Shown here: in pieces, positions 32,703-41,209 of the stretch | Layout of the letters: the number at the start of each line of letters is the position of its first letter | How positions within the stretch are numbered: the first letter of the stretch is position 1 | DNA from: Solidesulfovibrio fructosivorans JJ] | GTDB taxonomy: Bacteria; Desulfobacterota; Desulfovibrionia; Desulfovibrionales; Desulfovibrionaceae | Reading direction: 5' to 3' | Assembly (NCBI RefSeq): GCF_000179555.1 | Contig: NZ_AECZ01000004.1 | Location: 1-64,000 of the forward strand | Length of the DNA: 64,000 nt | Translations under genes and position numbers: made by a program | Notes under the pieces: model-generated | Database searches by the model: none | Told to the model about the DNA's origin: nothing | What the model saw: the letters and a program-made list of their open reading frames with translations, nothing else

Positions 32703-33599
32703 ATGCTACTCCACATATCTTCCCCCACGGTCAAGCAAGTCCTGGCGTTTCATGCACTGTACCCCGAATGGCCACTGAATGTTCTTCTCTCTTACGCTAT
32801 CGAACAGCATTTTCAAGAGTTCCAGGAGCTGCATCGTAAAAGCATCTGTAGTCTTATACTGGATTCTGGCGCTTATACCCTAAACAAAAGCTCCTGGACA
32901 AAGCGACCTAAGGATATCCTTCGCGGGTATGCCAACTTCAGCGAATTCTCGTCGAAGTACTACGATTTCATTTTCAATCTGGATGAAGATTTCACGTTGC
33001 ACGGTTACGACGTCAACATGTTCAACCAGATCGAACTTGAAGAAGCGAACCTTGATCCCGTTCCCGTTGTCCACAACCTCGACAATGATGAACCGGACCG
33101 CTTCATCGACCTTGGCTATGACTTGGTCGCCATTGGCCAGTGCGAAGGTGGCCGGCCGTTCAAGAAACTGGGGCGCGTTGTCAACAATTTCCACGAAAAT
33201 AACATCAAGGTCCACCTGTTCGGTGTCACGGAAATAGAACTGTTGGACAAATTGCCTATCTGGAGCTGTGATTCAAGCTCCTGGGCACAATATGTTAAGT
33301 ACGGGCAGGTCATGTGGTGGAACTCGGAGCTCGTGGACTGGAATCCCATGGAAGTTCTCTACTTCCCCAAACGCCAGGTGGAGCATGACGCCAGCAGGGG
33401 AAGCAACTATTGGGATTACATTTATCAGGAGCAGTTCGACCATTACATCGAAAAGAATCTCGGCCTCACTGTTGATCGTCTCCTGGGCAGTAACAAAGAG
33501 TATTATCGAGGGTTGGTGAACATCTTATTCTTCAAGGAGATGGAACGCTACATCACGGAGCGTCACAAAAAGGTCCACGGCTTCATCTTCGATGAATAA
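32703..33599 (+). CDS. TGT-superfamily (DpdA-like) transglycosylase homolog, copy B
   Basis: A 298-residue protein with LILDSGAYTLNK, YDFIFNLDEDF, PVPVVHNL, LVAIGQCEGG, KVHLFGVTEI and IWSCDSSSWAQYVKYGQVMW at the same spacing as copy A. The DNA of the two copies is clearly diverged while motifs are held, which argues for selection on the protein. CAAGGAGAATATT precedes the ATG. It ends with a terminator. Substrate (DNA or RNA) is unknown; see copy A. Confidence 0.8.
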   Translation: MLLHISSPTVKQVLAFHALYPEWPLNVLLSYAIEQHFQEFQELHRKSICSLILDSGAYTLNKSSWTKRPKDILRGYANFSEFSSKYYDFIFNLDEDFTLHGYDVNMFNQIELEEANLDPVPVVHNLDNDEPDRFIDLGYDLVAIGQCEGGRPFKKLGRVVNNFHENNIKVHLFGVTEIELLDKLPIWSCDSSSWAQYVKYGQVMWWNSELVDWNPMEVLYFPKRQVEHDASRGSNYWDYIYQEQFDHYIEKNLGLTVDRLLGSNKEYYRGLVNILFFKEMERYITERHKKVHGFIFDE

Positions 33600-33622
33600 G
33601 CTGGGATGAAATACCTAGGGTA

Positions 33623-33655
33623 AAAAGGGCGGTCAGGGATGGCTGCCCTTTCTAA
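33623..33655 (+). terminator. Terminator of the module operon, copy B
   Basis: AAAGGGCGGTC..GGCTGCCCTTT followed by CTAATTTTC; same position as 7307-7339. Confidence 0.8.
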
Positions 33656-33691
33656 TTTTCAATAAAATCAGTAAAATTGGCCTGTTACAAA

Positions 33692-33707
33692 ATGCAGGTT
33701 CCTGCAC
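33692..33707. promoter_or_regulatory. Dispersed palindrome, copy 6
   Basis: ATGCAGGTTCCTGCAC; here the centre is TT in place of AA and the arms still match. Confidence 0.5.
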
Positions 33708-33709
33708 TT

Positions 33710-34503
33710 TTCGCAATGACGCTGAAAACCGAGAAAATTTGATGAAAAATCAGACCAAATCACTGTGATCAGGGCCAGGGACTTTCGACACCCAGATCGA
33801 GAAATTGTCTCAGGATAACGGAACGATTTAAGCAGATTGGCAGATGCGCCCCACTTTCTACCCGGTGGCATCGTCACCAGCAGTCATTAACACGGACTCC
33901 CCCTGCTCTGCCATGGTTATCCTCGCTTACCTGCGTGGCCAGCTGCTACCGCCCCTGTCCTAGCTCAGGATCGTCCACGAGACAGGCTTGGTCCTCCCCG
34001 ATCAGCATCCGTCATCAGCTGCGCCAGTGACGAACCCAATCGAGATGAAAAAGTCAGGCTACCCCTATTCCCATCATTTTATAGAAAAAGTATGGCGAGC
34101 AAATAATATCTATAACATCTCCATCGACAGGAAAAGTGCTATATAGAGACGTCGCCAACTACAGCAAATAGATCAGTTACAGATTTTATAACCAAGGAGT
34201 AATTTGCACAGTTTGAAAAGTTTTTAAGGACAAGCTCCTGAACGCTATATGGTTCCGATATAGTTGCAGCAGATTCGCAAACATTAATGGCAATTGCCTG
34301 CTCTGTCTCACTCGCAAGCGAAAGCATTTTACACAGATTTTTGCAAACCAAATAGACTAATCAAATTTAAGATCTTAAAAAATATTCTTTTCAAATTGGA
34401 GAAAGATTAGCAAAGTTTGTTTCAAAAGTTGCTGAAAGTTTCTTTCGTTCCTTTAGCAGGAAAAGTTTCTTCTCCTTCAACATTGCTAAACTATTGTGAG
34501 ACA
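33710..34503. other. Gene-free stretch after the B module
   Basis: About 800 bases with no supported gene, ribosome site or repeat; composition shifts from GC-rich (33890-34030) to AT-rich (34080 on), suggesting at least one old junction. Confidence 0.4.
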
Positions 34504-34532
34504 GGAGGGGGTGCGATTAGCAACCCCCCTCT
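34504..34532. terminator. GC-rich hairpin downstream of the replication gene
   Basis: GGAGGGGGTGCGATTAGC pairs through GAGGGGG/CCCCCTC. It may stop minus-strand transcripts coming from the prim-pol gene. Confidence 0.5.
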
Positions 34533-34554
34533 AATATATATACCCTTTTTTAAC

Positions 34555-34725
34555 TTTAACTTCTGTAAGATTTCAATGGGTTACCGCAGTTAGAGTTAAA
34601 ATAACTTTAACTGCCCAACTTTGAGTAACTACCCAATTTTTTAAGATTTTTTCAGTTAAATCGATTTTAACATTACTTAACAGCTTAACTACCCACCACT
34701 GTTTTAACTGAAATTGGTTATTTGT
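34555..34725. repeat. AT-rich repeats, candidate origin
   Basis: TTAACTGCCCA (about 34610), GTAACTACCCA (about 34625) and TTAACTACCCA (about 34684), plus many TTAAC/GTTAA motifs in an AT-rich setting directly downstream of a replication initiator gene. Iteron-like, but short and imperfect. Confidence 0.4.
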
Positions 34726-34729
34726 TTAG

Positions 34730-36736
34730 TCACAACGAATAGCCGCCTGTTGCAGCTTCTTTGATATGTTTCCCGTTAACGGCAGCGAGTATGTAATTCC
34801 GAGCTGTAGCTAGCTTTATCTGTTCATTAGGATCAATCGCGTTAAAAACTTTTACGACTTCTGTTTTCAACTCTACCTGCGTCTTCGCATGACCACCCAA
34901 GTTAGTTATAGCTTGAATGACACAAGCAATATTTTTCTGCACTTGCGAAAAAGACTGGCTAGATTGGCCTGGAGACGTTAATGGGGAAAATCTCAAATTT
35001 CGCATCTCAAGCACAACATCATCGTTCAACATAAAGTTCCTGGCTTTTTTGTGGATGAATTTGAATTTCTTGTCTTTTTCTTTATATTCGAGTTCCCAGG
35101 TATTAGGAGACCAATCACCTATAGCACTTGCACCGCGCCCACCACCAACGCCTCGTTCTTGCTTAAATTTCCCATGGTGGTGTATAATTAACGGCGAGAC
35201 CTTGAGGCTTTCACAGAATTCTGAAAAATTGTCTAAAAGCCTACGCATCTCGTCATTTGAGTTTTCATCCTTATTGTGAAAACTTATAAGCGGGTCTACG
35301 ATGAGAATGTCGAATCCTATCACGCCATGCTGTTTTTTGATTATATCTTGAAACTGTTTACTATCGATATCACCAGAAGCCCTAATGTCCTTTCTTCTAC
35401 CGAGAAAGAAAAGCTTCTGTTGAATAACATCATCTGGGATAGCGTAAGCGCCGCGTATAAGTTCGAGCCTTCGTCTCATTCCAACCAAAGAGTTTTCGGA
35501 TTGCACAAAAAGAACACGATGTCCGCCATGAAGCACTTTAAATTTGTCCAAGAACCCATTGGCTGGGGGGAAAACCAGATCCATTGCTATTTGCAAGGTC
35601 AGGACTGACTTGCCAGCCCCACCGTATCCAGTAACCAGCAATGGTTCATCTTTTGGCCAAAAATTGTCTATAAGAAACTCAAAGCTTGTTTGCGCTGTTA
35701 GCACATCATACGCATTGACAATCCCATACTCAGAATCATGAGAAGAACTGTTCGCTCCAGAGGAGAAACCGAGTTGCATATCAACCCCTATAGGATTTTG
35801 GGCAATAGTTTGCTTCGCTCGTTGAATTTCACGCTCAAACCACTTAGGATTTCCTCTTGCCTTTTCTCCAATGGGATAGCTTTGATAAATAGCTCTTATT
35901 GTCGATTCATCGACATCGGCATTGATCAATCCCAAAAGAACGGACCAAGATGGTTCAGACCTTTGTCCTTGAAGAAATGTGGTAAGGATTTTCTGTTTCG
36001 TATCATCTGACAAATTCAAATTCGACAAAAAATGGTCTAGAGGAGCAATCTCCAGAATCTGTTTCTCGTTTATCCTGTCGGGAGGACTCTGTTCGTCGTC
36101 ATCTTTCTTGCCGCCATCGGACTTTTTGCTCATCTCTAAAAGCCAAAACGGCGCAGGGGCAATCGGTACAATTTCAGCAAAGACATAGGGCTTTCGCGTC
36201 TCTGGATGCAACGAACCGGGACAAAGAACTTGGCCACCGATGCCACGGATGTCGAAGATTCCCTTTACTGAACGGCAAAAATATTGTTCATCCCCGGAGG
36301 GATACTGGAAATAGTAATGAAATCGTTCACCGTGACCGCCAGTTCTCACCTTCAAGGTCATGGGTAGCGGCTCATCTGGATGCTTCTCTTGCATCCATGC
36401 GTCAAAGAGACGCGGATTATCGACATCGAGCACCAGGACACCACTGGCTGGGCCACAGGCTACACCCGCGCGGTCGGTGCTGAAATCCGTTCGGTCAAAG
36501 GGCCGCTTCTCGTGACACCACCGATTCCAACCTTTCTCGGCCGGAGCTTTGTACTTCTTGGCCGCTTTGGCCAGCGAACCGTGCTCCTCGATCTCTGCTG
36601 GGGTCGGAAATCCGTCACGGAGGGGGATGAGGGAAAGTGTCTGGGCCAGAAACGCAAAAATCGTGAGTCGACCGTCAGCGTCAAGCTGATCGGCCTGCTG
36701 GACCAGTCGGCAAATTTCGTTCCAGGTGGAGTCCAT
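34730..36736 (-). CDS. Prim-pol + RepA-like helicase replication protein
   Basis: A 668-residue fusion. Residues ~50-210 match a bifunctional primase/polymerase N-domain: WNRWCHE, GVACGPASGVLVLDVDNPRLFDAW (the DxD metal site in VLDVD), VRTGGHGERFHYYF and IRGIGGQVLCPGS. Residues ~350-560 are a RecA-fold helicase of the RepA type: Walker A GYGGAGKSVLTLQ, VLFVQSENS, Walker B DILIVDPLISF and PLIIHHHGK. This pairing is typical of plasmid and satellite-phage replication. In an integrative element it implies replication of the excised circle. No counterpart is seen in A. Confidence 0.87.
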   Translation of the reverse strand: MDSTWNEICRLVQQADQLDADGRLTIFAFLAQTLSLIPLRDGFPTPAEIEEHGSLAKAAKKYKAPAEKGWNRWCHEKRPFDRTDFSTDRAGVACGPASGVLVLDVDNPRLFDAWMQEKHPDEPLPMTLKVRTGGHGERFHYYFQYPSGDEQYFCRSVKGIFDIRGIGGQVLCPGSLHPETRKPYVFAEIVPIAPAPFWLLEMSKKSDGGKKDDDEQSPPDRINEKQILEIAPLDHFLSNLNLSDDTKQKILTTFLQGQRSEPSWSVLLGLINADVDESTIRAIYQSYPIGEKARGNPKWFEREIQRAKQTIAQNPIGVDMQLGFSSGANSSSHDSEYGIVNAYDVLTAQTSFEFLIDNFWPKDEPLLVTGYGGAGKSVLTLQIAMDLVFPPANGFLDKFKVLHGGHRVLFVQSENSLVGMRRRLELIRGAYAIPDDVIQQKLFFLGRRKDIRASGDIDSKQFQDIIKKQHGVIGFDILIVDPLISFHNKDENSNDEMRRLLDNFSEFCESLKVSPLIIHHHGKFKQERGVGGGRGASAIGDWSPNTWELEYKEKDKKFKFIHKKARNFMLNDDVVLEMRNLRFSPLTSPGQSSQSFSQVQKNIACVIQAITNLGGHAKTQVELKTEVVKVFNAIDPNEQIKLATARNYILAAVNGKHIKEAATGGYSL

Positions 36737-36859
36737 AGTGATTCCAGCAGGTTTTTAGCACAGCGCTTGCCAGCCCTCAACCACTCCTCGGTTCGATTGT
36801 CAGCATGGAGGCAGAACGATCCGCTTCTTCAACTCCGTCACTATTGCTGCAACTCGTAG

Positions 36860-37376
36860 AGATATTAATACCTGGCAAATAAACTATAGAAAGTAACTTT
36901 GCAATTTACTCAACGCCATGGGCGCTTTGTAGATTTTAAATCCAATCCTAGCAAATTCGCTGGGAGATGTCTTATCTTGAAGAGACATCAAGTCAAAAAA
37001 TAAACGTTTCTTGGGATACTATGGGATTGATCGCAGCGATGCTCCTCGAATTATATCTCACCAAGAACGACCAACTTGTTATGGACAATCCAGACAAGGG
37101 AGAGGTTGCGACGGAAGCTAGCCCGTATGTATCGAAGATACAGAAGTCGTGGTGGCCCATATTGCCGGACGAGGTTCATGGCAAACCGAAGTCCGTTGAT
37201 CAAAATATTGATCTTCGAGCAGCATGATAGATCAAGTAGAATCATGCTTTGGAATATGGATGCGATTAGACGCGGGATGGCTTCAACGGATTGAAATTGA
37301 CCAAAGGAAACCCTTATGGAAAATTCTTATGGAGACGAAGAGCTTGATTTCCATGAGGGCGACTGAAGTTTGTAAG
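36860..37376 (+). other. Gene-poor region upstream of the group II-like motif
   Basis: Contains a possible 86-codon frame at 36967-37227 without ribosome site or recognisable content. If the domain V motif at 37541 belongs to an intron, this stretch would be where its domains I-III lie; I could not confirm their structure by eye. Confidence 0.3.
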
Positions 37377-37620
37377 AAACTATCGATTGGTATTCGATGT
37401 ATCAGGTAAATTAAAATTTGAAATGATCTATAGAAAAATTGCCACCTACAAAAACTTAACCCCGCTGTTTTCGAGTAGCACAGCATTATTCAAAGCTGCT
37501 TAAATTTTCTAGACAACCTTGATACATCGAATACCGATTGACGTAGCCGTATGCGGGAAAACCGCTTGTACGGTTGCAACAGAGTGCTAGGATCGGTGAC
37601 GGTTCCTTTCGACTCTTAGA
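37377..37620 (+). ncRNA. Group II intron domain V-like motif with long stem
   Basis: GTAGCCGTATGCGGG-AAAA-CCGCTTGTACGGTTGC (37541-37576) has the form of domain V: AGCCGTAT, a short stem with a GNRA-like loop, and GTACGGTT. Just before it, 37380-37405 and 37518-37543 are a ~25-base inverted repeat (TCGATTGGTATTCGATGTAT against its complement) around a 110-base loop, which fits an ORF-less domain IV. A domain VI-like hairpin may follow (GAGT..ACTC, 37582-37616). The 5' part was not identified, so this may be a truncated intron. Confidence 0.5.
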
Positions 37621-37690
37621 GCTGCGGTTCCATCTGACGAAATTCAGGTAGGACCGTGAGTCTGTAAGCTGCAAAGTAGATTCTTAAACA

Positions 37691-37718
37691 AAGGTCTTCA
37701 TTCGTGAAGGCCTTTTTC
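37691..37718 (+). terminator. Terminator-like hairpin
   Basis: AAGGTCTTC-ATTC-GTGAAGGCCTT followed by TTTCTT, downstream of the intron-like region. Confidence 0.6.
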
Positions 37719-37724
37719 TTGTTC

Positions 37725-38020
37725 GAACGGCAAAATCCTTGCGTCTATCCGCCCATCTCCTGCTCCAGCCACGGAAGCGGTCCTGGGACACCCCCTGTAA
37801 AATCCCTTCTCCTGCGCGTTCGGGGCTCGTCCTATGGTTTGGTGTCCCCTGACAGCAAAAACCCCAGGATCGGGCACCTCCTGCCAATTTACGAATTCCA
37901 TCCCAGAAACACGAGAGATTTGATGCATTTTCACCCCTGAAATGCGCGTTTTCCCGCGTTTTTCAGCAATTCGTAGAGATATATACTGTAAAATAACATT
38001 TCCATGCAAAAAGAGTCGTT
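37725..38020 (+). promoter_or_regulatory. GC-rich leader and promoter of AbrB-2, copy B
   Basis: C-rich text (37740-37890) comparable to 9580-9700, then an AT-rich segment with TATATACTGTAAAATAAC just before the gene. AAAGAG is the only ribosome-like motif. Confidence 0.4.
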
Positions 38021-38401
38021 ATGGGAGCCAAGAATGGTAATTCAACTGACGTTTCGGACGGGAAGGCGAAGAAGAAGATCGAGTCGAAGTACGATCCGAA
38101 AACTCTTCGTAGCCTTGTCAAAGAAGGTCTGGATGCTCCTGCGATAATGGAGCGCATGAGCATCAAGCATAAGCAGACGCTTAAGCAGTACCTCCTGAAA
38201 CTCATCAGCACGGATCGCGTGCTCTACGACGTGAAGGGATTGTACCTGAAGGACTCGAAGCGGCCGAAGGTGAATCAGCAGGGCATCCTGAGGATTAACC
38301 TGAAAGCCCACGACCTCGGTGATCTCGAAATCAACGAAAACGACGAGTTCTCGGTCGAGGTCAGCGAAGGGAAAATCATCTTGACCAAGATTCTCCCATA
38401 A
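38021..38401 (+). CDS. HTH + AbrB-like regulator, AbrB-2 copy B
   Basis: A 126-residue homolog of 9836: TLRSLVKEGLDAPAIMERMS..KQTLKQYLLKLI (HTH) and DLGDLEINENDEFSVEVSEG then KIILTKI (AbrB end). Its order before a mini-recombinase and an integrase is the same as in A. Likely a local regulator of recombination; that is an inference from position. Confidence 0.87.
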   Translation: MGAKNGNSTDVSDGKAKKKIESKYDPKTLRSLVKEGLDAPAIMERMSIKHKQTLKQYLLKLISTDRVLYDVKGLYLKDSKRPKVNQQGILRINLKAHDLGDLEINENDEFSVEVSEGKIILTKILP

Positions 38402-38413
38402 CACTCCAACCGA

Positions 38414-38450
38414 AATGTCATGCGGATTCGTCTGCGTGGCATTTCTTCTT
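38414..38450 (+). terminator. Terminator of AbrB-2, copy B
   Basis: AATGTCATGCG and TGCGTGGCATT pair, followed by TCTTCTTTTTT. Confidence 0.7.
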
Positions 38451-38793
38451 TTTTAACGCATTGAACATGCACTGTACTTTTTTTGAAATGAAAAGACTTC
38501 TCCTGTACTGGATTGATCTTAGACAAAATCTGTCAGCCAGCCAGCGTACGATTCTTCGCAAGGAATTTGCGATTTTAGCCACAAAACTACAGATATAATA
38601 ATTCAGAAATACGTTTTAATGAACTATGGCAAAGAACCGTTTTACCCAATACCGTAAATTGGCCCGAGCAAAATCAATAACTGCAAGAACTACAAGCGGT
38701 TATCTTGCACTTTTCAAGGCCCAGTGTGAAGGGGGCAATTTTCAATGTTTCTTTCCAGCCTCCTAAAATTGAAAAACCCAATTGGAGGATTTT
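38450..38793 (+). promoter_or_regulatory. Spacer upstream of the B mini-recombinase
   Basis: No well-supported gene. A 46-codon frame (38626-38766) lacks a ribosome site. TTGGAGGATTTT at the end is the ribosome site of the gene at 38794. Confidence 0.3.
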
Positions 38794-39350
38794 ATGAAGG
38801 TCGAACCGATCGTCAGCGCTAAAGATATCAAGAGCATCAAAAGGCTCTTGAGTAATCGTCCTCGTGACCGGTTACTCTTTATCTGTGGGTGCAACTCAGG
38901 ATTGCGTGTACAAGATCTTTTGGCTTTGAAAATTGGCGATGTAAAATATACCAATATTGGTGATCGCATTGTCATCCGTGAAAAGAAGACGGGCAAGGAA
39001 AACGTTTTCATGATCAACAAGGAAATCAAGGTGGCGCTTGACGAGTACTTGAAGACCATCGAGGCTAGGGACGAACACTTTCTGTTCAAGAGCCGAAAGG
39101 GCAAAAATGAACCTTTACCACATATGCCGTAACAATGTATGTGCAGCAATGGTGCGACGAGATCAACCTTTCAGGGAATTACGGAGCGCATTCGCTTCGC
39201 AAAACCTGGTGTTACCACCAAAGAAAGACTTATGGGACATCGTGGGAAATCATTGCAAAAAGGCTCAATCATAGCAGCCCAAGCATCACTCGCCGTTACA
39301 TCGGTGTGAAGGAGGAAGAAGTCGAAGAAGTTTTGATGAAATCGATCTAA
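38794..39350 (+). pseudogene. Catalytic-domain-only tyrosine recombinase, copy B (frameshifted)
   Basis: Homolog of 10572. The first part (to 39132) carries the Arg I box (CNSGLRVQDLL) and Lys region (EKKTGKEN). The second (from about 39110 in another frame) carries NYGAHSLRKTWCYHQ and LNHSSPSITRRYIG with the nucleophile Tyr. Comparison with A (KNYPLTTYAVTMMVQRW) places a one-base loss at about 39108-39112. The two halves separate Arg I from the other catalytic residues, so it should be inactive unless the ribosome shifts. GGAGGATTTT precedes the ATG. Confidence 0.85.
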
Positions 39351-39358
39351 ACTTTTAA

Positions 39359-39385
39359 CAAGGGGACTTACCTCCCCTTTATTTG
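39359..39385 (+). terminator. Terminator between the two recombinase genes, copy B
   Basis: AAGGGGACTTACCTCCCCTTT; same place as 11139-11165. Confidence 0.65.
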
Positions 39386-39456
39386 AATCCCTTCCCCTCC
39401 TGCATTTCTCTTAGGCATTCAATTCGAACATCAACCTGAAACAGAAGAGGTTTTTT

Positions 39457-40578
39457 ATGGGTGTCTATCAACGTGATAGCCGTTGGATGGTCTATTGGCA
39501 TGTCAACGGCAAAAGACACGACAAATCCTTTGGTCGTGGTGATCTTGCTCAGGCCAAAGCACAGGTTTTCGACAAAGCTGTCCAGAATGCCATCGAACAT
39601 GGTTTAACGATTCCTGATCCTGAGACCGCGACGGCATCGGTCCAGGTGGTCAAGACCGTCAGCACGACGGATGCTCCCACGGGAGAAGTCCTCGGACAGA
39701 AACCTGTCGGAATCACCCTGCTCGAGCTTGGTCATCGGTATCTGGATCACATGCGTGCGTCGGGGCGGACGGATAAGCACATCCGCAACATCGAACGGTT
39801 GCTGGAGAACCAGTTCGTACCCGTGATCGGTGACAAGCCGGTCGACTCCCTGACCTACCAGGGCGACATGGTTCAGTTCATCCTTCACTTCAAAGGCGTC
39901 AGCGGCACCACCAAGAAGACCAGATCGCAATACACGGTCAATAAGTACTGTGATTATTTGAGTTTCATCTTCAACTTTGGCATCGACAATGGCTTGACCA
40001 AGGTCAACCCGCTGAAGAACTGGAAGAAACCGAAGGTGCAGCCCTGGGATTTGAAGCTGACCCTGGATGACGCGAAGAAGATCATGGCCTGCGCTGAACC
40101 GCACCTGAGATGGGCTATGGAGGTGTGTTTCAACCTGGGCACTCGACCGGGGGAATCGGAGCTCCTGTCACTACGTTGGGAGAACATCGATTTCACCGCC
40201 GGCACCGTACGTATCTACGCTACCAAAACCAAGACCTATCGGACGGTCCCGATCAATCCCTCCTTCCTGAAGCGTCTGGAGGAGGAGAAGGCATCGAGCC
40301 AGTCCGAGTATGTCATCGAGTATATGGGACGGAAGCTGACGACGATCCGAAAGGCATTCAAACATGCCTGTCAGCGAGCCGGAATCACCTACCCTACTCG
40401 TATGTACGATCTTCGGCACCTGTTTGCGACCACTCTGCTCAGCAGAGGTGCTGACCTGGCTGCTGTGTCCAAGATGATGGGGCATTCGACCGTGAAACTG
40501 ACGGCGGATACCTACTACCACTACATGGAGGGAGAAAAGGAAAGAGCTGTCCGGCTGCTGCCGGGTTTAGCGGTTTAG
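39457..40578 (+). CDS. int: Site-specific tyrosine integrase, copy B
   Basis: A 373-residue integrase very similar to 11275: RWMVYWHVNGKRHDKSFG (arm-binding), a core-binding domain (LLELGHRYLDHMRASGRTDK), then NLGTRPGESELLSLRW, TKTKTYRTVPI, YDLRHLFATTLL, MMGHSTVKLTADTYYHY. All catalytic residues are present. It lies 4.8 kb left of attachment repeat 2, with the two-component cargo between. It probably moves element B at the tRNA-Val site. Confidence 0.92.
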   Translation: MGVYQRDSRWMVYWHVNGKRHDKSFGRGDLAQAKAQVFDKAVQNAIEHGLTIPDPETATASVQVVKTVSTTDAPTGEVLGQKPVGITLLELGHRYLDHMRASGRTDKHIRNIERLLENQFVPVIGDKPVDSLTYQGDMVQFILHFKGVSGTTKKTRSQYTVNKYCDYLSFIFNFGIDNGLTKVNPLKNWKKPKVQPWDLKLTLDDAKKIMACAEPHLRWAMEVCFNLGTRPGESELLSLRWENIDFTAGTVRIYATKTKTYRTVPINPSFLKRLEEEKASSQSEYVIEYMGRKLTTIRKAFKHACQRAGITYPTRMYDLRHLFATTLLSRGADLAAVSKMMGHSTVKLTADTYYHYMEGEKERAVRLLPGLAV

Positions 40579-40646
40579 TCCTGAATGCGGGATATCTCTG
40601 CAGGAGGTATCCTCCGATGATTGAATTATGATGATCTCATGCAAAA

Positions 40647-40690
40647 GGAGGCGAGTATCCTTGGAAGAGAGAGCTCGCCTCCATTTTTTT
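40647..40690 (+). terminator. Terminator after the B integrase
   Basis: GGAGGCGAGTATCC..GAGCTCGCCTCC followed by ATTTTTTT; a strong hairpin. Confidence 0.85.
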
Positions 40691-41209
40691 GGAATATCAT
40701 TATTAAGTATCATTTGTTAAAAATACTTAGGCATGTCACTATAGAAGTATTCTGTTTTATTACTTGAATTTCGATGATACTAAATCAGAATGGTGGGGTG
40801 CCAATCTGTTTCGGAGAGGCAATAGGTAATTTGGCGGACAATACCGATGTAGGTGGTCAATTAAGGAGGGGAAAAGTCGTGAAATTTCTGCTAGTTATTA
40901 TAAGTTATTTTATAGCGGCCTCTGGCGAACAAAAGACTTGACAAGCATAGAGAGATAATCGAATTAACAAAACAAGATAATAAGTATTGATATGCGATGC
41001 TTGCCCTTTTGGGGTTGAGAAAGAATCAATGAGAGGATCATGTAATTTTAAAAATAATGAGATATTTTTGGATGTTACAAGTTAAAAATAAACCGTTTAC
41101 GAGGAATAGGCTAGGAGGCCTTTATATGTAAAAGAATTTTTGAGTTATAAGGATCTGAACGTATTTCAAGCATAGCAAGTCAACCCGGGTTAATTTGTGG
41201 AATAAGGTC
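40691..41209 (+). promoter_or_regulatory. Upstream region of the two-component operon
   Basis: About 500 AT-rich bases without a gene; presumably holds the promoter of the 41210-44978 operon. No operator-like repeat stands out. Confidence 0.35.

Noticed and set aside
34139-34351. A 70-codon minus-strand frame in the B gene-free stretch
   Set aside because: No ribosome site, promoter or homolog elsewhere in the window.
36967-37227. An 86-codon plus-strand frame between the replication gene and the intron-like motif
   Set aside because: No ribosome site or recognisable content, and it may lie within a structured intron RNA.
38626-38766. A 46-codon frame upstream of the B mini-recombinase
   Set aside because: No ribosome site and no counterpart in the A spacer; too weak to call a gene.
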